Source of the DNA: Brachionus manjavacas
Lineage: Eukaryota; Rotifera; Eurotatoria; Ploima; Brachionidae
Assembly: GCA_019054805.1 (NCBI GenBank)
Contig: JAHQIY010000002.1
Coordinates: 8,804,001-8,868,000 of the forward strand
Reading direction: 5' to 3'
DNA length: 64,000 bases
Shown: positions 1-11,530 of the stretch, piece by piece
How positions within the stretch are numbered: position 1 is the first letter of the stretch
Layout: each line of letters starts with the position of its first letter
Translations under genes and position numbers: made by a program
Notes under the pieces: generated by a model
Database searches by the model: none
The model's input: only the letters and a program-made list of their open reading frames with translations
Told to the model about the DNA's origin: nothing

Positions 1-333
1 TTACGTAAAATGATGTAAAATTACGTTATTTCAAGTAAAATACAACAAAAATTATGATGGTAAAAAATTTCAATTTTTCGGACTATAATTTAATTTTTAA
101 TAAATTTTTAAAATGGCTTTAGAAAAATTTTTGACATCTTTAAATTTTACATTTTTTTTTCATTCTGCGGTTTAAAGTAAAACATTGTAGATATGAATTT
201 AGAAATTAAAAAAAATATCTGTGACACACCAAATTTTCATTTTTCAAATTGACATTTTTTTTTTCTACCCGTTATCTGATTCAAAAATGTGAAGAAAGTT
301 TAATTTTTAATTTTATTTAAAAAGAAAAAAAAA

Positions 334-2127
334 TTATTCTTCAACAAATCGAAATTTTCTCTTACATTTTTGAGGTAATAGATTAATATTTCGATTTTGA
401 TAATCATCAATAATTTTGTGCATGTCTATCTCGTCATCATAATGTAGTTCCATATTGGATAGGCCATTCAAAGCCTCTTTTTTGACAAGCTTAATTTGGT
501 TATCTTGAATTGCCAAATGCTTCAATTTGCTCAATTTTTTGAAAACATCAACTTCTAAACTTGAAATTCTGTTCCAATTTAGATGCAATTGCTCAAGTTG
601 GCTCATACTGTCAAACCATTCTTTTTTGACCATTTTTAAATTATTGTTGTGAAGGTCGAGAATTTTGAGATTGTGAAACGATGCAAAAAAATTGTCCGCA
701 AACGACTCCAATTTGTTATAGCTGAGTGAAAAAAACTCCATTTTATCCATGCTGCCAAATATTGGTTCTATGTGCTGGATTTCGTTCGAATCCAGCTGCA
801 ATGATTTTAAATTGTTCAAATTTTTGAACATGTCTTTGCTTATCTTATTCCTCAACGAACACTTGACCAGGTCTAAATTTTGCAAATTTTTCAAATTATC
901 AAATAGATCATTTTCAAAATGTTCAAGGGTGTTGTAAGAGAAATGAAGAGTTTTAAGATTGGTCAAGGATTCGAACAAGTCTGATGTGAAAAAAAATCCA
1001 TGACTAGAATTTTCAAAATTTTTGCTCAGATTTAACAGCTCTAAATTTTCTAATCTCGAAAACCATTCTTTCTTTATTTTCCTCAAGCAGTTGGCATGCA
1101 AATCAAGTCTCTTTAATTTTGCCAATGAACTAAATGAATTGTTCTCAATGAAACCGATTTGGTTGTGGCCTAGACCAACATACTCTAAATTGGTCAAGTT
1201 GGAAAAAAGCTTTTCTTCAATGTCTATTAGGCAGTTGAAGTGCAATTCGATTTCGGTCAAATTGCAAAGCTCTTTGAATATGTCTGGTGGCAGATAATCA
1301 ATTCCGTTGCCCTGCAGCTGCAAAATTCTAAGATTTGCCAGACCCCTGAATGAATCTTTGGTAAACAGATTTAGACAACACTGACAAAATCGAAGCTCGC
1401 CTAAATTTTTGAATTCCTCGAACACTTTGTCGGCCAGAGAGCAGATTTTGAAGCATTCAAAATTTAGCTTAGTGTATTCATCTGGGCTGAGTTGGTTATC
1501 AATTTTGGTAAGCTCAGGCTTCATCCAAACATCGTGTCGGCCTGACTTGATCAATTCTGGATTTTCAATAGTCTTGTCAAGTTTCATCAATAGAAGAATT
1601 GAGTCCAATATTTTCTTAATGAAAAAATTACATGCCAGAACACTTAATTCTAAAATGACTGGACATTTACCTTGTCGAGTATTTCTATCTTCATACATGG
1701 CTCAAATTTACTTGAAATTTTAATTTTTTCTTTCTTCTAATTTTATTAATTAATAAATTATTTACTTGATAAATTCAATTTTTTCAAGTGGTTCAAATTT
1801 TTTGAATAGAACAAGCTTTCCAAAGCATCTTTGTTTATCTTCGGAGTAGTGGGACTTTAAATAGACCAAAAAATCATGTGCGAACACTGATGACAAAATC
1901 TCATTCTTATCAGTTAAATTTTGGTGCATATTTTTGATCGAGTGCAATGCTCTGTCCTGATAAAAATCAATTATTTCCATGTATTGAGAGCGTATTTGCT
2001 CAATTTTTGTCAAATTTATATCCAAACGACTAGTTTCCTCGAAGGTGTCATACTTGTCATCAATATCTTTTTTGATTGTGTCAAAATAGTCGATCACAAC
2101 CGACTGGTACAAATCATCTCCAAACAT
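334..2127 (-). CDS. Leucine-rich-repeat protein, three exons
   Basis: I model three exons on the minus strand: 2127-1766, 1710-1671 and 1614-334, giving 560 aa. The two introns are 55 and 56 bp, start GTAAAT and end CAAG/TAAG, and the phases agree (362 + 40 = 402 nt, then frame 0). The LRR reading frame is also open through intron 2, so a naive ORF starts too early at 1698. Residues 1-180 or so have no repeats, are charged and probably helical. The rest is about a dozen LRRs of the typical LxxLxLxxN type (for example LQLQGNGI, LDLHANCL, LDLHNNNL). I see no signal peptide or transmembrane segment, so the protein is probably intracellular. LRRs bind other proteins; the partner is unknown. The gene is divergent from glycogen synthase. 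The LRR call is firm; joining the N-terminal exon is good inference. Confidence 0.8.
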
Positions 2128-3080
2128 TTATTTAAATTAGCAATAAAGTTTTAATTATTTTTATCTTTTTTTATATGAATTTTCATTTCTAAAAAAAGAG
2201 TTCAATTGTTTATTTTTAGACAAAAATTTAAAAAAAAAATTCAAAATCAAGCCTCATTCATTCAATGGCGAGTGTGTAGATAAATATCAAAAGTTTATTC
2301 ATATCTCGAAATAGCGTTCATAAACAAAACCATATGTTGGATGATGATATTTTGGCAAGCTTTTTTCAGTTCATTTTCTCATTTGCTTGGTAATTATAAC
2401 AACAACCAGAAAATCTATCTTTATCTATGTTTAATTAATAAAACAAGAGTTGTTAAAATTTTTTATTAACGTTATTTTTGTCTAGGATTTAAAGAGTTCA
2501 CATTTTGTCAACTTTGAAGCATTTTTTTTCTTCATAGCATTTGATCAATTATGGCAAAATAAAATAAAAAATAACAAGCGAGCTTTCTATAAGCGATAAA
2601 TTTTGTATGCTACTAGATATAGACGCTTTGTTTATTGGCATAAAGTATTCCAAAATTAAAATTTTAATATAATAATTATAAGAAAAAAATGAAGTGTTCG
2701 CTTAGCATAGAAATATTAGCGCTTTAGGAATTGCATTCGAACAGCAACAAAAACAACAAGAAAAAAGCGAGATTTTTTTAGCTTTGCATTGCTTAGCGAT
2801 GAATGTATGCAGCTCTAGTTTTTAAACTATTAATAGAGCATTATTCAAAGACTCTTATCCTTGTATCGGGCGTGCCTGGAATTTTTTGTTTAAAATAAAC
2901 TCTAAGTGAAAAAAAATATAGAAAAGTGGGTATGCCCGACCTAAACTACGCAGCAAATGTTCATAATAAAAAATTAAAAAAAATTTTTTTTTTAAACTAC
3001 TCCAAAATTTATGAAATAAAATTTTTTTTTAAGATTTTTATTTAACATTCTTGTGAAAAACAAAAACAAAAAAAAACACC
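2128..3080. promoter_or_regulatory. Divergent intergenic region, LRR / glycogen synthase
   Basis: This 953-bp spacer separates the start codons of two divergent genes and should hold both promoters. It is AT-rich with long A and T runs. The only obvious structure is an imperfect inverted repeat, TCGGGCGTGCC at 2866-2876 against GGTATGCCCGA at 2929-2939, about 145-215 bp upstream of the glycogen synthase ATG. I see no coding capacity. Confidence 0.4.
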
Positions 3081-6000
3081 ATGTCCAAGGGTAAGATTAA
3101 ACGGGCAGCGAGCACTCTGCGCGCTCTGGAAGGCATCACATTCGAGAGCTGTCTGGACGAAGGCAACCACTGCTACGACATCAACAAATGGCTGATCGAA
3201 GTAGCCTGGGAGGTGGCAAACAAAGGTGGTCTTTTTGTCCTCTTTTTTTTCCCCCTATTTTTAGCAAATATTGTGTGAGTGTTTGATTGTTAATTTAGTT
3301 TTGTTGATTTAGTGGGTGGCATTTACACTGTGATCAGAAGCAAAGTGCCGACCACCAAGCTGGAGTTCGGCGACAACTACATAGCTGTGGGTCCGCTGAA
3401 CGAAGCGCAGGTAAGAACCGAAGTGGAGATCAAAGAGCCGGAGATAGGCGCGCTCAGGTCCACAATAAACGCCATGCGGTCCGAGGGCGTCGGGGTGGTG
3501 TACGGCAACTGGCTGATCGAAGGCTATCCGCAAGTGGTGCTGTTCGATGTGAAGACGGCCATGTGGCGCCTGGCCGAGTGGAAGGCCGAGCTGTGGAAGT
3601 CGACCCACATTGGCGCGCCCGACATGGACTTTGAGGCCAACAACGCCATTGTGTTTGGCTTTTTGGTCACGTGGTTCATTGGCGAGTTTCTGCATCAGCT
3701 GGGCTCGGAGCCCAAGTACGTGATCAGCCATTTTCACGAGTGGAACGCTGGCGTGGGCCTGATGATGGCCCGCATGCGCCAACTAGACGTGGCCACCATA
3801 TTCACCACACACGCCACTCTGCTCGGCCGGTACTTGTGCGCCGGCCACTGCGACTTCTACAACAATTTGGACAAGTTCAATTTGGACAAAGAGGCAGGCG
3901 ACCGCGGCATCTACCACCGCTACTGCATCGAACGAGCCTCGGCCCACTGCGCCCACGTCTTCACCACCGTCTCCCAAATAACCAGCTACGAGGCCGACCA
4001 CTTGCTGAAGCGCAAGCCCGACATCATCACGCCCAATGGTCTCAGTGTCAAAAAATTCAGTGCCTTGCACGAATTTCAAAATTTGCACGCTCTCTCCAAA
4101 GAGAAAATAAACAACTTCATCCGCGGCCACTTCTACGGCCACTACGACTTTGACCTGGACAAAACACTGTACATATTCTCGGCTGGCCGCTACGAGTTCT
4201 CCAACAAAGGCGTCGACATGTTCATCGAGTCATTGGCCAGACTAAATCACAAGCTGAAAGCGGCCAATTCGGACATGACCGTAATCGCCTTCTTGATATT
4301 TCCGACCAACACGGCCAGCTTCAATGTCGAGTCACTCAAGGGCCAAGCGATCAGCAAACAACTGAGAGAGACTGTTCACAATTTGCAGAACGAGCTCGGC
4401 AAGAGGATCTACGAGGCTTGTTTGAAGGGCGACCTGCCTCACGGCGACACCATACTCGGAAACGAGGACATAATCGAGCTCAAAAAGTGTGTGTACACCT
4501 CGATTCAGCGGCACGGCCTGCCGCCCATTTGCACCCACAACGTGGTCGATGATTCTGTGGACCCGATTTTGTGCGCGCTCAGAAAGTGTCAGCTGTTCAA
4601 CAATCGGTACGACCGTGTCAAGGTCATATTTCATCCCGAGTTCTTGAAGTCCACCAGTCCCTTGCTGGCCATGGACTACGAGGAGTTTGTGCGAGGCTGC
4701 CACATGGGCGTCTTTCCCTCGTACTACGAGCCGTGGGGATACACTCCAGCTGAGTGCACAGTCATGGGCATTCCCAGCATTACCACTAACTTGTCCGGTT
4801 TCGGATGTTTCATGGAAGAGCACATCACTGACCCGGACACTTATGGCATTTACATTGTTGACAGACGATTCAAGAGTGCTGACGAATCTTGTGAACAATT
4901 GTCTCAGGTAAGTTTTATTAATTAATTATTTATTTATTTTGTTTTGTTTTGTGTACCGAGCTAGAGCTCCTTTAGAAAATATTAAAAAAAAAAAAATAAA
5001 AATCAACATAAAACCAAAATAAAGTAAATGAGCAAAAAAAAATAATAATTTGGTGTATACTAAGCCATAAGCCCAGTACCTTTGAGTTGGTTTCAACCCG
5101 ATTTATTTGAATTTCTATTTCACTTTAACCCAGACTTGTTTTCAAGTCACAAGTCTTAAGTCAAGTCAAGTCAATGATTTAATAAACCCATATTTGATAC
5201 CAAAAAGTAGTTGCTTCCAAATTCCTGGCTAATAATCTTGACCTATGTGCTCTGTAAATGTAACCAGATTTAGAAAATAATTCTTTCAACTGGTCCAGAT
5301 GAAGTAGGTATTGATAAAAATTTTTGTGCAAGTTATGACTTTGACTTAAAACTGTGAATTAAAAACAAGTCTGCTTTAACCCCTTGGCATATAAAGCAAA
5401 TTAAAACCAAACCTTATTCTTATCAACATATAATTTCAACTGTTACCACAGTATGCTTTTTTTTTAATTTATCGTATAGTCTCACAGAACGAAAATATCA
5501 AAAAATAAATAAGCTTATGAGCTTATACCATGTAATTATTTTTTCACATTTTAATCCATGCCAAAAATGCTTTATAAGCTTGTTTGGTTTCCATTAATTT
5601 TTATTTGTTTTAAATATTTTGTATAATTTTAGAAATCAAAACACTAAAAGCTCACTAAATTAAATACAGAATTATTATCCTGAGTTAAATTTTATCAATT
5701 TAAAAAAAAATTTGAAAATACTTATTAACTAATTAACTCACCCATTTTAGACCAGAACCCGATAGGTTAGTTTGCAAGGTTTTATGCAATTATCAAAGAA
5801 ATTTTACAATCTAAAATTAAAATATTGCAGTTGAATAATTTTTATTGTTTTTTTGATCGATTTAAAAAAAATTTAAAAGTTAGATATTCAAATTAGAAAC
5901 TTTAATTTCCAGAATTTTTGTAGCTTAGGACTAGATATAAAATTTAGTTTTTGAATCTTTAATCAAATAAAAGATTTTTCCTAAGTCTCTTTTTAACTAA

Positions 6001-9000
6001 ATAAGTTTTTTATTTTTGAAAGATCAATTTTTTTAAAAATAAATATTCTCTTAAATATTTTAAAAGAATTAGGTTTTTTTATAAAGTCTATTTTTATTAA
6101 AAAGATTTAGAAATGTTAAAGAGTAATGAAACTCTTTAAGATATTGTTCATAAAATAATAAAAAAATTTTTGACAGATATCAAGTTAATGAAATTTTATT
6201 GTAATTTTAAGAACCGTTGAAAGGTTTTAAAAATTTTTTTTATTTGGAAAAAAGAATTATCCTCATTAATTATTTTATTATTATTTGTTTTCTTACCGAG
6301 CTATTTCAGAAAAAAATAGGGTCTTAAAATGTAAAGAAAGTTAGAAAGACATATAGATTGCATAGGTTGTTACATGTGACACATGTTTACATAGTTGAAG
6401 TTTCAGTAGAAAAAGAAAAAATCTCGCACTCAACTCAAAATGCAGATTCGAGACTGATAGTAATTTAAGTTTATTAAAAGCCTCGTGATGCATGATGTTG
6501 GAGGGAGTATCATATTTTAACTTAAGGATAGATCTGACTGCTGCATTCTGAGGGTTGTGAAGTTCATTTCAATTCGATCTTTTCAATTCAGAAAAATTTG
6601 AATAACTTTTTTACTAAAAGAGATAATTTGGTTCTGTAAAATGCTTAATTATAAGCAAATTTGCTTAATGTAGTAAAGTAAGTCTGCAAATACTATGCAA
6701 TTTTCTGCATTTTGAACCCCATTAAAAAGTATTCCAATCAAGTGTGCAATTACATTGCAGGCTTTTTGCAGACATATATTTATGGATTAAGCAAAGTTGC
6801 TTAACCATTAAGCATTTCACAGAACTAAATTGTCTACTTTTGTAAAAAAGTCATTCAAGTTTTACTGAATTGAAACTATCGAATTGAAATGAACTTCACA
6901 ACCCCTGTATTCTGCATTGCTTGTAGTTTTTTGATATTATTTTCTGATAATGAATTCAAACAAGGAAAAGAATGGTCTAAAATTGATCCGACTAAAGATT
7001 TATATAAATTTCCTAGTGTATTTTGAATTAATAATATTTAGCCTTTTATTGCAGCGTTTTTTATTATCGTTTACCAGTATATTAAAATCTAGCTTAGAAT
7101 CAAATTTAATACCAAAAAACTTGATAGTTTAACTACATTAGGTTTAAAATAGTTTTTTTGCTAAATTTTTATTTATTTTTTGTGTGTTGTTAACCTGAAT
7201 ATCAATGACATTGAAATATTGTCGGCTGATAATCAAAATTAAAGAGTAGTTAGTTGAAAAGAAATTAATTACTAATCTTTGTCAGTTAATTAACTAATCT
7301 TAATAAAAATAAAAGTTAAACATGTTTTTTTGGCTACCTCTCTAGGATTCAAGGTCTTGAAAATATTTCAATTAGGTACAGTTATTATTTTCCTCAAGAC
7401 ACTCCATCGGATCCCCTGGTAGATTTCTTAGATGACATTAAGCTTGATAGCATTGAAGTTAGTCTAAATAAACGAACTTCAATGCTCAAGTTTTCCCCAT
7501 TCCGTCGATTAATATGTTATTCATATGTCACTTTATCTAGAAAATTGATCGACTGTTATTATTCTTAAATTTTGGAAGAAAAGTCCAACCACCATTCTTT
7601 TATGCAAGGTTCGCCTTGTTCTAATATCATTATTTGTGACATGGTACCCCTAAATTATAGACTTAAAATTTCCCTTTTCTTCATCTGTTTTTAGTCGTAG
7701 CTTCTAAAAGACGGAATGTGAAAAACGGAATATATTAATAATATAATAATAATTAAATGATTTTGCAGGGAAAAAAATTAGGAGTATGAAAAAATTATTA
7801 GAAAATAAATGGATAAACTTTCTGATAAAAAATGACTTTGCTGGTAGAAAAAAATCCAAATCAAACAGAGTTGTTTCCTCAGTTTTCCTCGGGATTTTGA
7901 TTCCCTTTTTTAAGATTTTTTTTTTGTAACTTTTGGTTTTTTTAAATGGTAGAAAATGATAAAAATAAATTTTAATATTCTTTATGGTCTGACTACTAAT
8001 CGTCTTTTTCTATAATAATTTCATCATCTGATCCACAATTTTGGACATCTTCAGTTGGATTTTTTAAGCGTCATTTATAGTTGTCGGAAAATTTTAATTT
8101 TTAATGATGTTATATAAATTTACTCTGATTTTTGCTTTATAAAGAAAATTTATAATCTAAGCTTTAAATAAAATGACATAAAAATTGTCAGAGTTGTTTA
8201 AAAGTCCCAAAAAAAAGTCTAAGTCATCAAAAAAAAAGTCCAAGTCAGGACTTTTTTTTTTTTTTTAATTTTTAAAAGTCCCACCAAAGACTTTTTTTTT
8301 TATCAAAAAGAAAGTCCCACCAAAGACTTTTTTTTTTTTTTTTTCTAAAATTTCTAAATTTTTTATATAAAATTTTTTTTTTTTTTAATTTTAAATTAAT
8401 TTTTTTAATTAAAAAAATATTTTTTAATAAAAAAATATTTTTTTTAAATAATAAATATATTAAATTGACTTAAATTTTTATTTTTTTACCTTTTTTTTGG
8501 CAGCCCGTTTATTTTAGAAAAAAAAAAAAAAAAAGTCTTTGGTGGGACTTTTAAAAATTAAAAAAAAAAAAAAAAGTCTTGACTTGGACTTGACTTGAGA
8601 CTTGTGACTTTTAAACAACTCTGAAAATTGTTTTACAGATAGTCAAATAAATCAGAGTTGCTTTTAAATCACAACTCTTATTTTAGTTCAAGTTATTGAC
8701 TTAGATTTTTTTTAACTGCCTAAAACTGAGGCCGAGAGCTGCAATATCAATTGACTTAAAACCCGAGTTGTTAAAAATTCACAAGTCTCAAATCAAGTCC
8801 AAGTCCGGGCTTAGACTTAAATTTTAGTGACTTTGACTTAAACTTTAACAATAGAAGTCATGGCTTGTAATTGACTTGTAACTAAGACAAACTTTAAAGA
8901 AAAAATGATTTAACATAAAAAATCTTTTAACTATTTAAATTAGATTTAAATTAATTAAAATAAAATATTTCAAAATCTTTGTGTTTAAATGAGATCCTGT

Positions 9001-10035
9001 TGCTCGAATAGACTCAACTGAGTTACTAGTGGACTCATTAATATCCATTGAATTCCAGTCTAATTTTTTGATACATAAAAACTTTAAAATTTAGATAACA
9101 AAATTCATTTAATTGCGATTAGAATTTATTTTAAACAAATAAGTGAAAATTAATTCTTAACTAATAAAATTTAATTTTTCATGCTAAAAAATTAAAATTT
9201 AATTTAAAAAAAAAATGAATTTTTTCTGTTTTTATTGAGAAATTAAAGAACATGAAATGCTTTATAGCTTTGTTTATAAATTTAATTTTTAAAATTCTTT
9301 TTATTATATTCTTCTTTTTTTGATAAGCAGCAGTCTGCAATAAGAAATTTCAAAAAAGATTTCAAAACTTTATAGATTCAGAAATATATAAAACTAAAAA
9401 AAAAACTTGTGATATTTCAAGGCTTTAAATGGGAAAAATTTATATTTTAAAAAATTTAAAAAATACCATGTTTAATTAAAGAAAAAAGTTAGAATTAAAT
9501 TTAAAATTAAAAAAAAATTAAAAAAAGTCTCAATTAATTTGACGATTAATTTTTAATTATTTAAGCATTTGTTTGACTTTAGTACTTTGACACGCAGACA
9601 GCGAATTATTCAGCGAAACAGAACTGAGCGATTGAGCGAACTGCTTGATTGGAACACTCTCGGAATTGTACTTATAGATTTTTTAAATTAAATTATTTTT
9701 TTCATATTTAAAAATTTTTTTCTTCCTAAAAGTATTATTACAAAGCTAGACAATTGGCATTGCAGCGAGTGCATCCTGAATTGGACGAGAATAAGCTCAT
9801 TTTACTTTCGAACAAGCTGCGCTACGAAAAGCCGGTCTCTGAGCCTGCATCGCCTTCGGCCAGTAGATCATCGACCCCACATCACTTCACCGAGCACGAA
9901 GACTCTAGCTCGGACGAAGACGACGAAGAAGTCAGAAGTTTGAATAGTGGAACCAGTGAACGACAACTTCTCATCGTCAACAGATCCAAAAGCACTGAGA
10001 ACATGCTCAAGGACATGAACTTAAAAGACGAGTGA
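3081..10035 (+). CDS. GYS: Glycogen [starch] synthase, four exons
   Basis: Exons are 3081-3225, 3313-4907, 9566-9667 and 9733-10035; phases agree and the product is 714 aa (human GYS1 is 737). It transfers glucose from UDP-glucose to growing glycogen in the cytosol (GT3 family). Visible landmarks: the N-terminal KVGGIYTV sugar-nucleotide motif near residues 48-55; the catalytic C-terminal Rossmann motif [14 protein letters not shown] near 516-529; the arginine cluster [15 protein letters not shown] at 589-603 that senses glucose-6-phosphate; and a Ser-rich tail. In the tail, Ser650, Ser654 and Ser658 align with mammalian GSK3 sites 3a, 3b and 3c, and Thr662 takes the place of site 4 serine. 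An acidic Asp/Glu stretch follows at 674-680. Exon 2 is clearly more GC-rich than its surroundings. Introns 1 and 3 are 87 and 65 bp, while intron 2 is 4658 bp. A candidate AATAAA lies at 10172-10177. Confidence 0.95.
4941..5048 (-). mobile_element. Jockey-like element, 3' end fragment
   Basis: The complement of TCTAGCTCGGTACA near 4952-4968, next to an A-rich tail, matches the 3' terminus of the fuller copy at 22.2-24.3 kb. Only about 100 bp of 3' UTR remains. It sits in glycogen synthase intron 2, antisense to the gene. Confidence 0.7.
5131..5373. mobile_element. hAT-type MITE with 8-bp TSD
   Basis: This 243-bp element begins CAGACTTGTTTTCAAGTCAC and ends in the near reverse complement (ACAAGTCTG). 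It is flanked by an exact 8-bp duplication, CTTTAACC, at 5123-5130 and 5374-5381. A second copy of the same family lies inverted at 32220-32498. CAG...CTG ends with an 8-bp TSD are the hallmark of hAT elements. Confidence 0.85.
6285..7135 (-). mobile_element. Jockey-like element relic, C-terminal RT region
   Basis: Read on the minus strand this matches the C-terminal part and 3' UTR of the jockey-like family, for example the complement of the text coding for [10 protein letters not shown] around 6480-6500 and the SFSEN stretch near 6940. The 3' end (TACCGAGCTATTTCAG at 6295-6310) has lost half of the family hairpin. The copy is split by a 356-bp hairpin MITE at 6551-6907 and carries stops, so it is dead. 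Confidence 0.75.
6551..6907. mobile_element. Foldback MITE inside the jockey relic
   Basis: Two arms of about 170 bp are inverted copies of each other. They start GGGTTGTGAAGTTCATTTC (6552) and end with its complement (6904). The arms still pair almost to the centre with scattered mismatches. The flanks CATTCTGA and TATTCTGC resemble a worn 8-bp duplication of the jockey sequence. No coding capacity. Confidence 0.8.
8189..8623. mobile_element. hAT-type MITE with AAAATTGT TSD
   Basis: This 435-bp palindromic element has termini CAGAGTTGTTTAAAAGTC and its complement, and an exact 8-bp target duplication AAAATTGT at 8181-8188 and 8624-8631. The inside is AAGTC/GACTT words separated by long A and T tracts. 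A related, more decayed copy (CAGAGTTGCTTTTAAATCAC) starts near 8652. Confidence 0.85.
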
Positions 10036-11095
10036 CAAAAAAAATTGTTTTAGTGAAATTAGATTTTAGCTTTGATTTGTTTAATTTAAAAAAATATTAT
10101 AATAGTTGGTATTTTAATAGTCTTTCCTAATACTTTTAAGATTTGTTATTTTAGACCTTATTTTTTAGTCTAATAAAAATAAAAATTTTCTTAAAAAGAA
10201 CAAATCTAATAATTAATAATAATTAAAATTTAGAATATTAGGTTCATGTTTAAGTTTGACTAGTCTTTTTTTAAAATGGTCATTCCAAATAACTTTTTTT
10301 CTTATGATTACTATGATTTTTGGAACTATTTGACGCATTCCATCCATCCAATTTACCCAGGAGATGAATCTTAAAAAGGACCTTAAAGGATCTAAAAAAA
10401 TAAGACTAGTAATAAGATCAGTTTCTAATCTCAAAAATTCCAAATAAATTAAAATTATGATAAAATTTAATCTAAGATTTTGCAAATTTTTTAAAAATAA
10501 CGAATAATAAGTTTGTTTTGTTTCAAATTCTTTTTAAGATCTTAAAATTTTACTTAACTCGAATTTTATCCTGGATTTAAAAAACGCAAAATTTTATGCA
10601 TAAAATTGACATTTCAAAGGAGAAAATATAAACTCCATGTTGAAATTAATTAGTTTACGTTTATTTTTCTGTTGTATAATATTACTTTTTGTTGAAAATA
10701 ATTACTTACTGTCGAGATTAATTACTTTTTGTTGAAAAAGTAAAAATTCTATTTTGCACAAAAAAAAATTTACTTAAAAAGTTGAAATTTATTAGTTTTT
10801 GTTCATAAAAATTTATTATTTTATACATTATTTCAAAAATCAAAATATAAAAAAATCTTAATAAAAAAAAAACTTAGTGATTATCGCTAAGCTAGGCATT
10901 CTTATGCTTTAGCTGGTCTTCCAACTATTGCTTTTGGAGCAACAGCTGTCTGAATAAACTTTAATGGCATTGCTAATAGCTTTTGGTTTACTGGTTTACT
11001 GAGAGCAATAACAATTTTTCAAAAATTACTGCAAGTGCATTTACTACTTGACCAATTTGTAATAATACATTGTATTTTTTTTATGGCGGATTGAA
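10036..11095. other. Glycogen synthase 3' flank, no gene seen
   Basis: AT-rich sequence that includes the likely 3' UTR and AATAAA of glycogen synthase (10172). The minus-strand 90-aa ORF at 10213-10485 has no recognisable motif and I do not treat it as a gene. Confidence 0.5.
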
Positions 11096-11099
11096 ATGA

Positions 11100-11530
11100 A
11101 ATCAATTTTATCAAAATTAGATTTATTTTACACAAATTAAGTTTTTTTTTTAATTATTTGCTAAAAAAAATTCATACAACGCTAAATGCTATTTGGTGTT
11201 TGCAGAAGCGAGTGCAAAAGTTTTTTAGCCTTTTTATCTGCATTACACACCCTTTGTAGTTTGTCAAAAACAAATACGCTTAATCATGCTTTAATAAGTG
11301 TTTAGCTTCTTTCATAAAATTTAAAAATTTATTCAAAAAAATGTAAATATTTTAGTTTATTAAAAATTTAAATGAAATTTTTATCGAGTAGGGTGTGTAA
11401 TGCAGATAAAAAGGTTAAAAAACTTTTGCACTCGCTTCTGTAAACACCAAATAGCAATTAGCGTTGTTTTTTTTGCAAATAATGAAAAAAAAAAACTTTG
11501 TGTAAAATAAATCTTGAAAATTTCATAATT
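11100..11530. repeat. Long inverted repeat (foldback element)
   Basis: Left arm about 11110-11262 and right arm about 11388-11525 are inverted copies. Each carries the string CAGAAGCGAGTGCAAAAG (with one difference before it) followed by a TTTTTAT-CTGCATTACACACCC stretch. The loop is about 125 bp. It looks like a MITE, but I could not fix clear termini or a TSD. Confidence 0.75.

Larger units (their letters stand above)
4908..9565 (+). other. Giant intron 2 of glycogen synthase, filled with repeats
   Basis: The donor is CAG|GTAAGT at 4907/4908 and the acceptor ATTTAAG|CAT at 9565/9566, both in phase 0. The flanking residues, EQLSQ then HLFDF, run straight through the region conserved in the family. 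The intron holds two minus-strand jockey-like fragments, at least three hairpin MITEs, and runs of the word AAGTC/GACTT. No host exon was found inside it. Confidence 0.85.

Noticed and set aside
3309-4142. Long antisense ORFs over glycogen synthase exon 2
   Set aside because: GC-rich coding DNA leaves the opposite strand open; the sense strand has clear family motifs.
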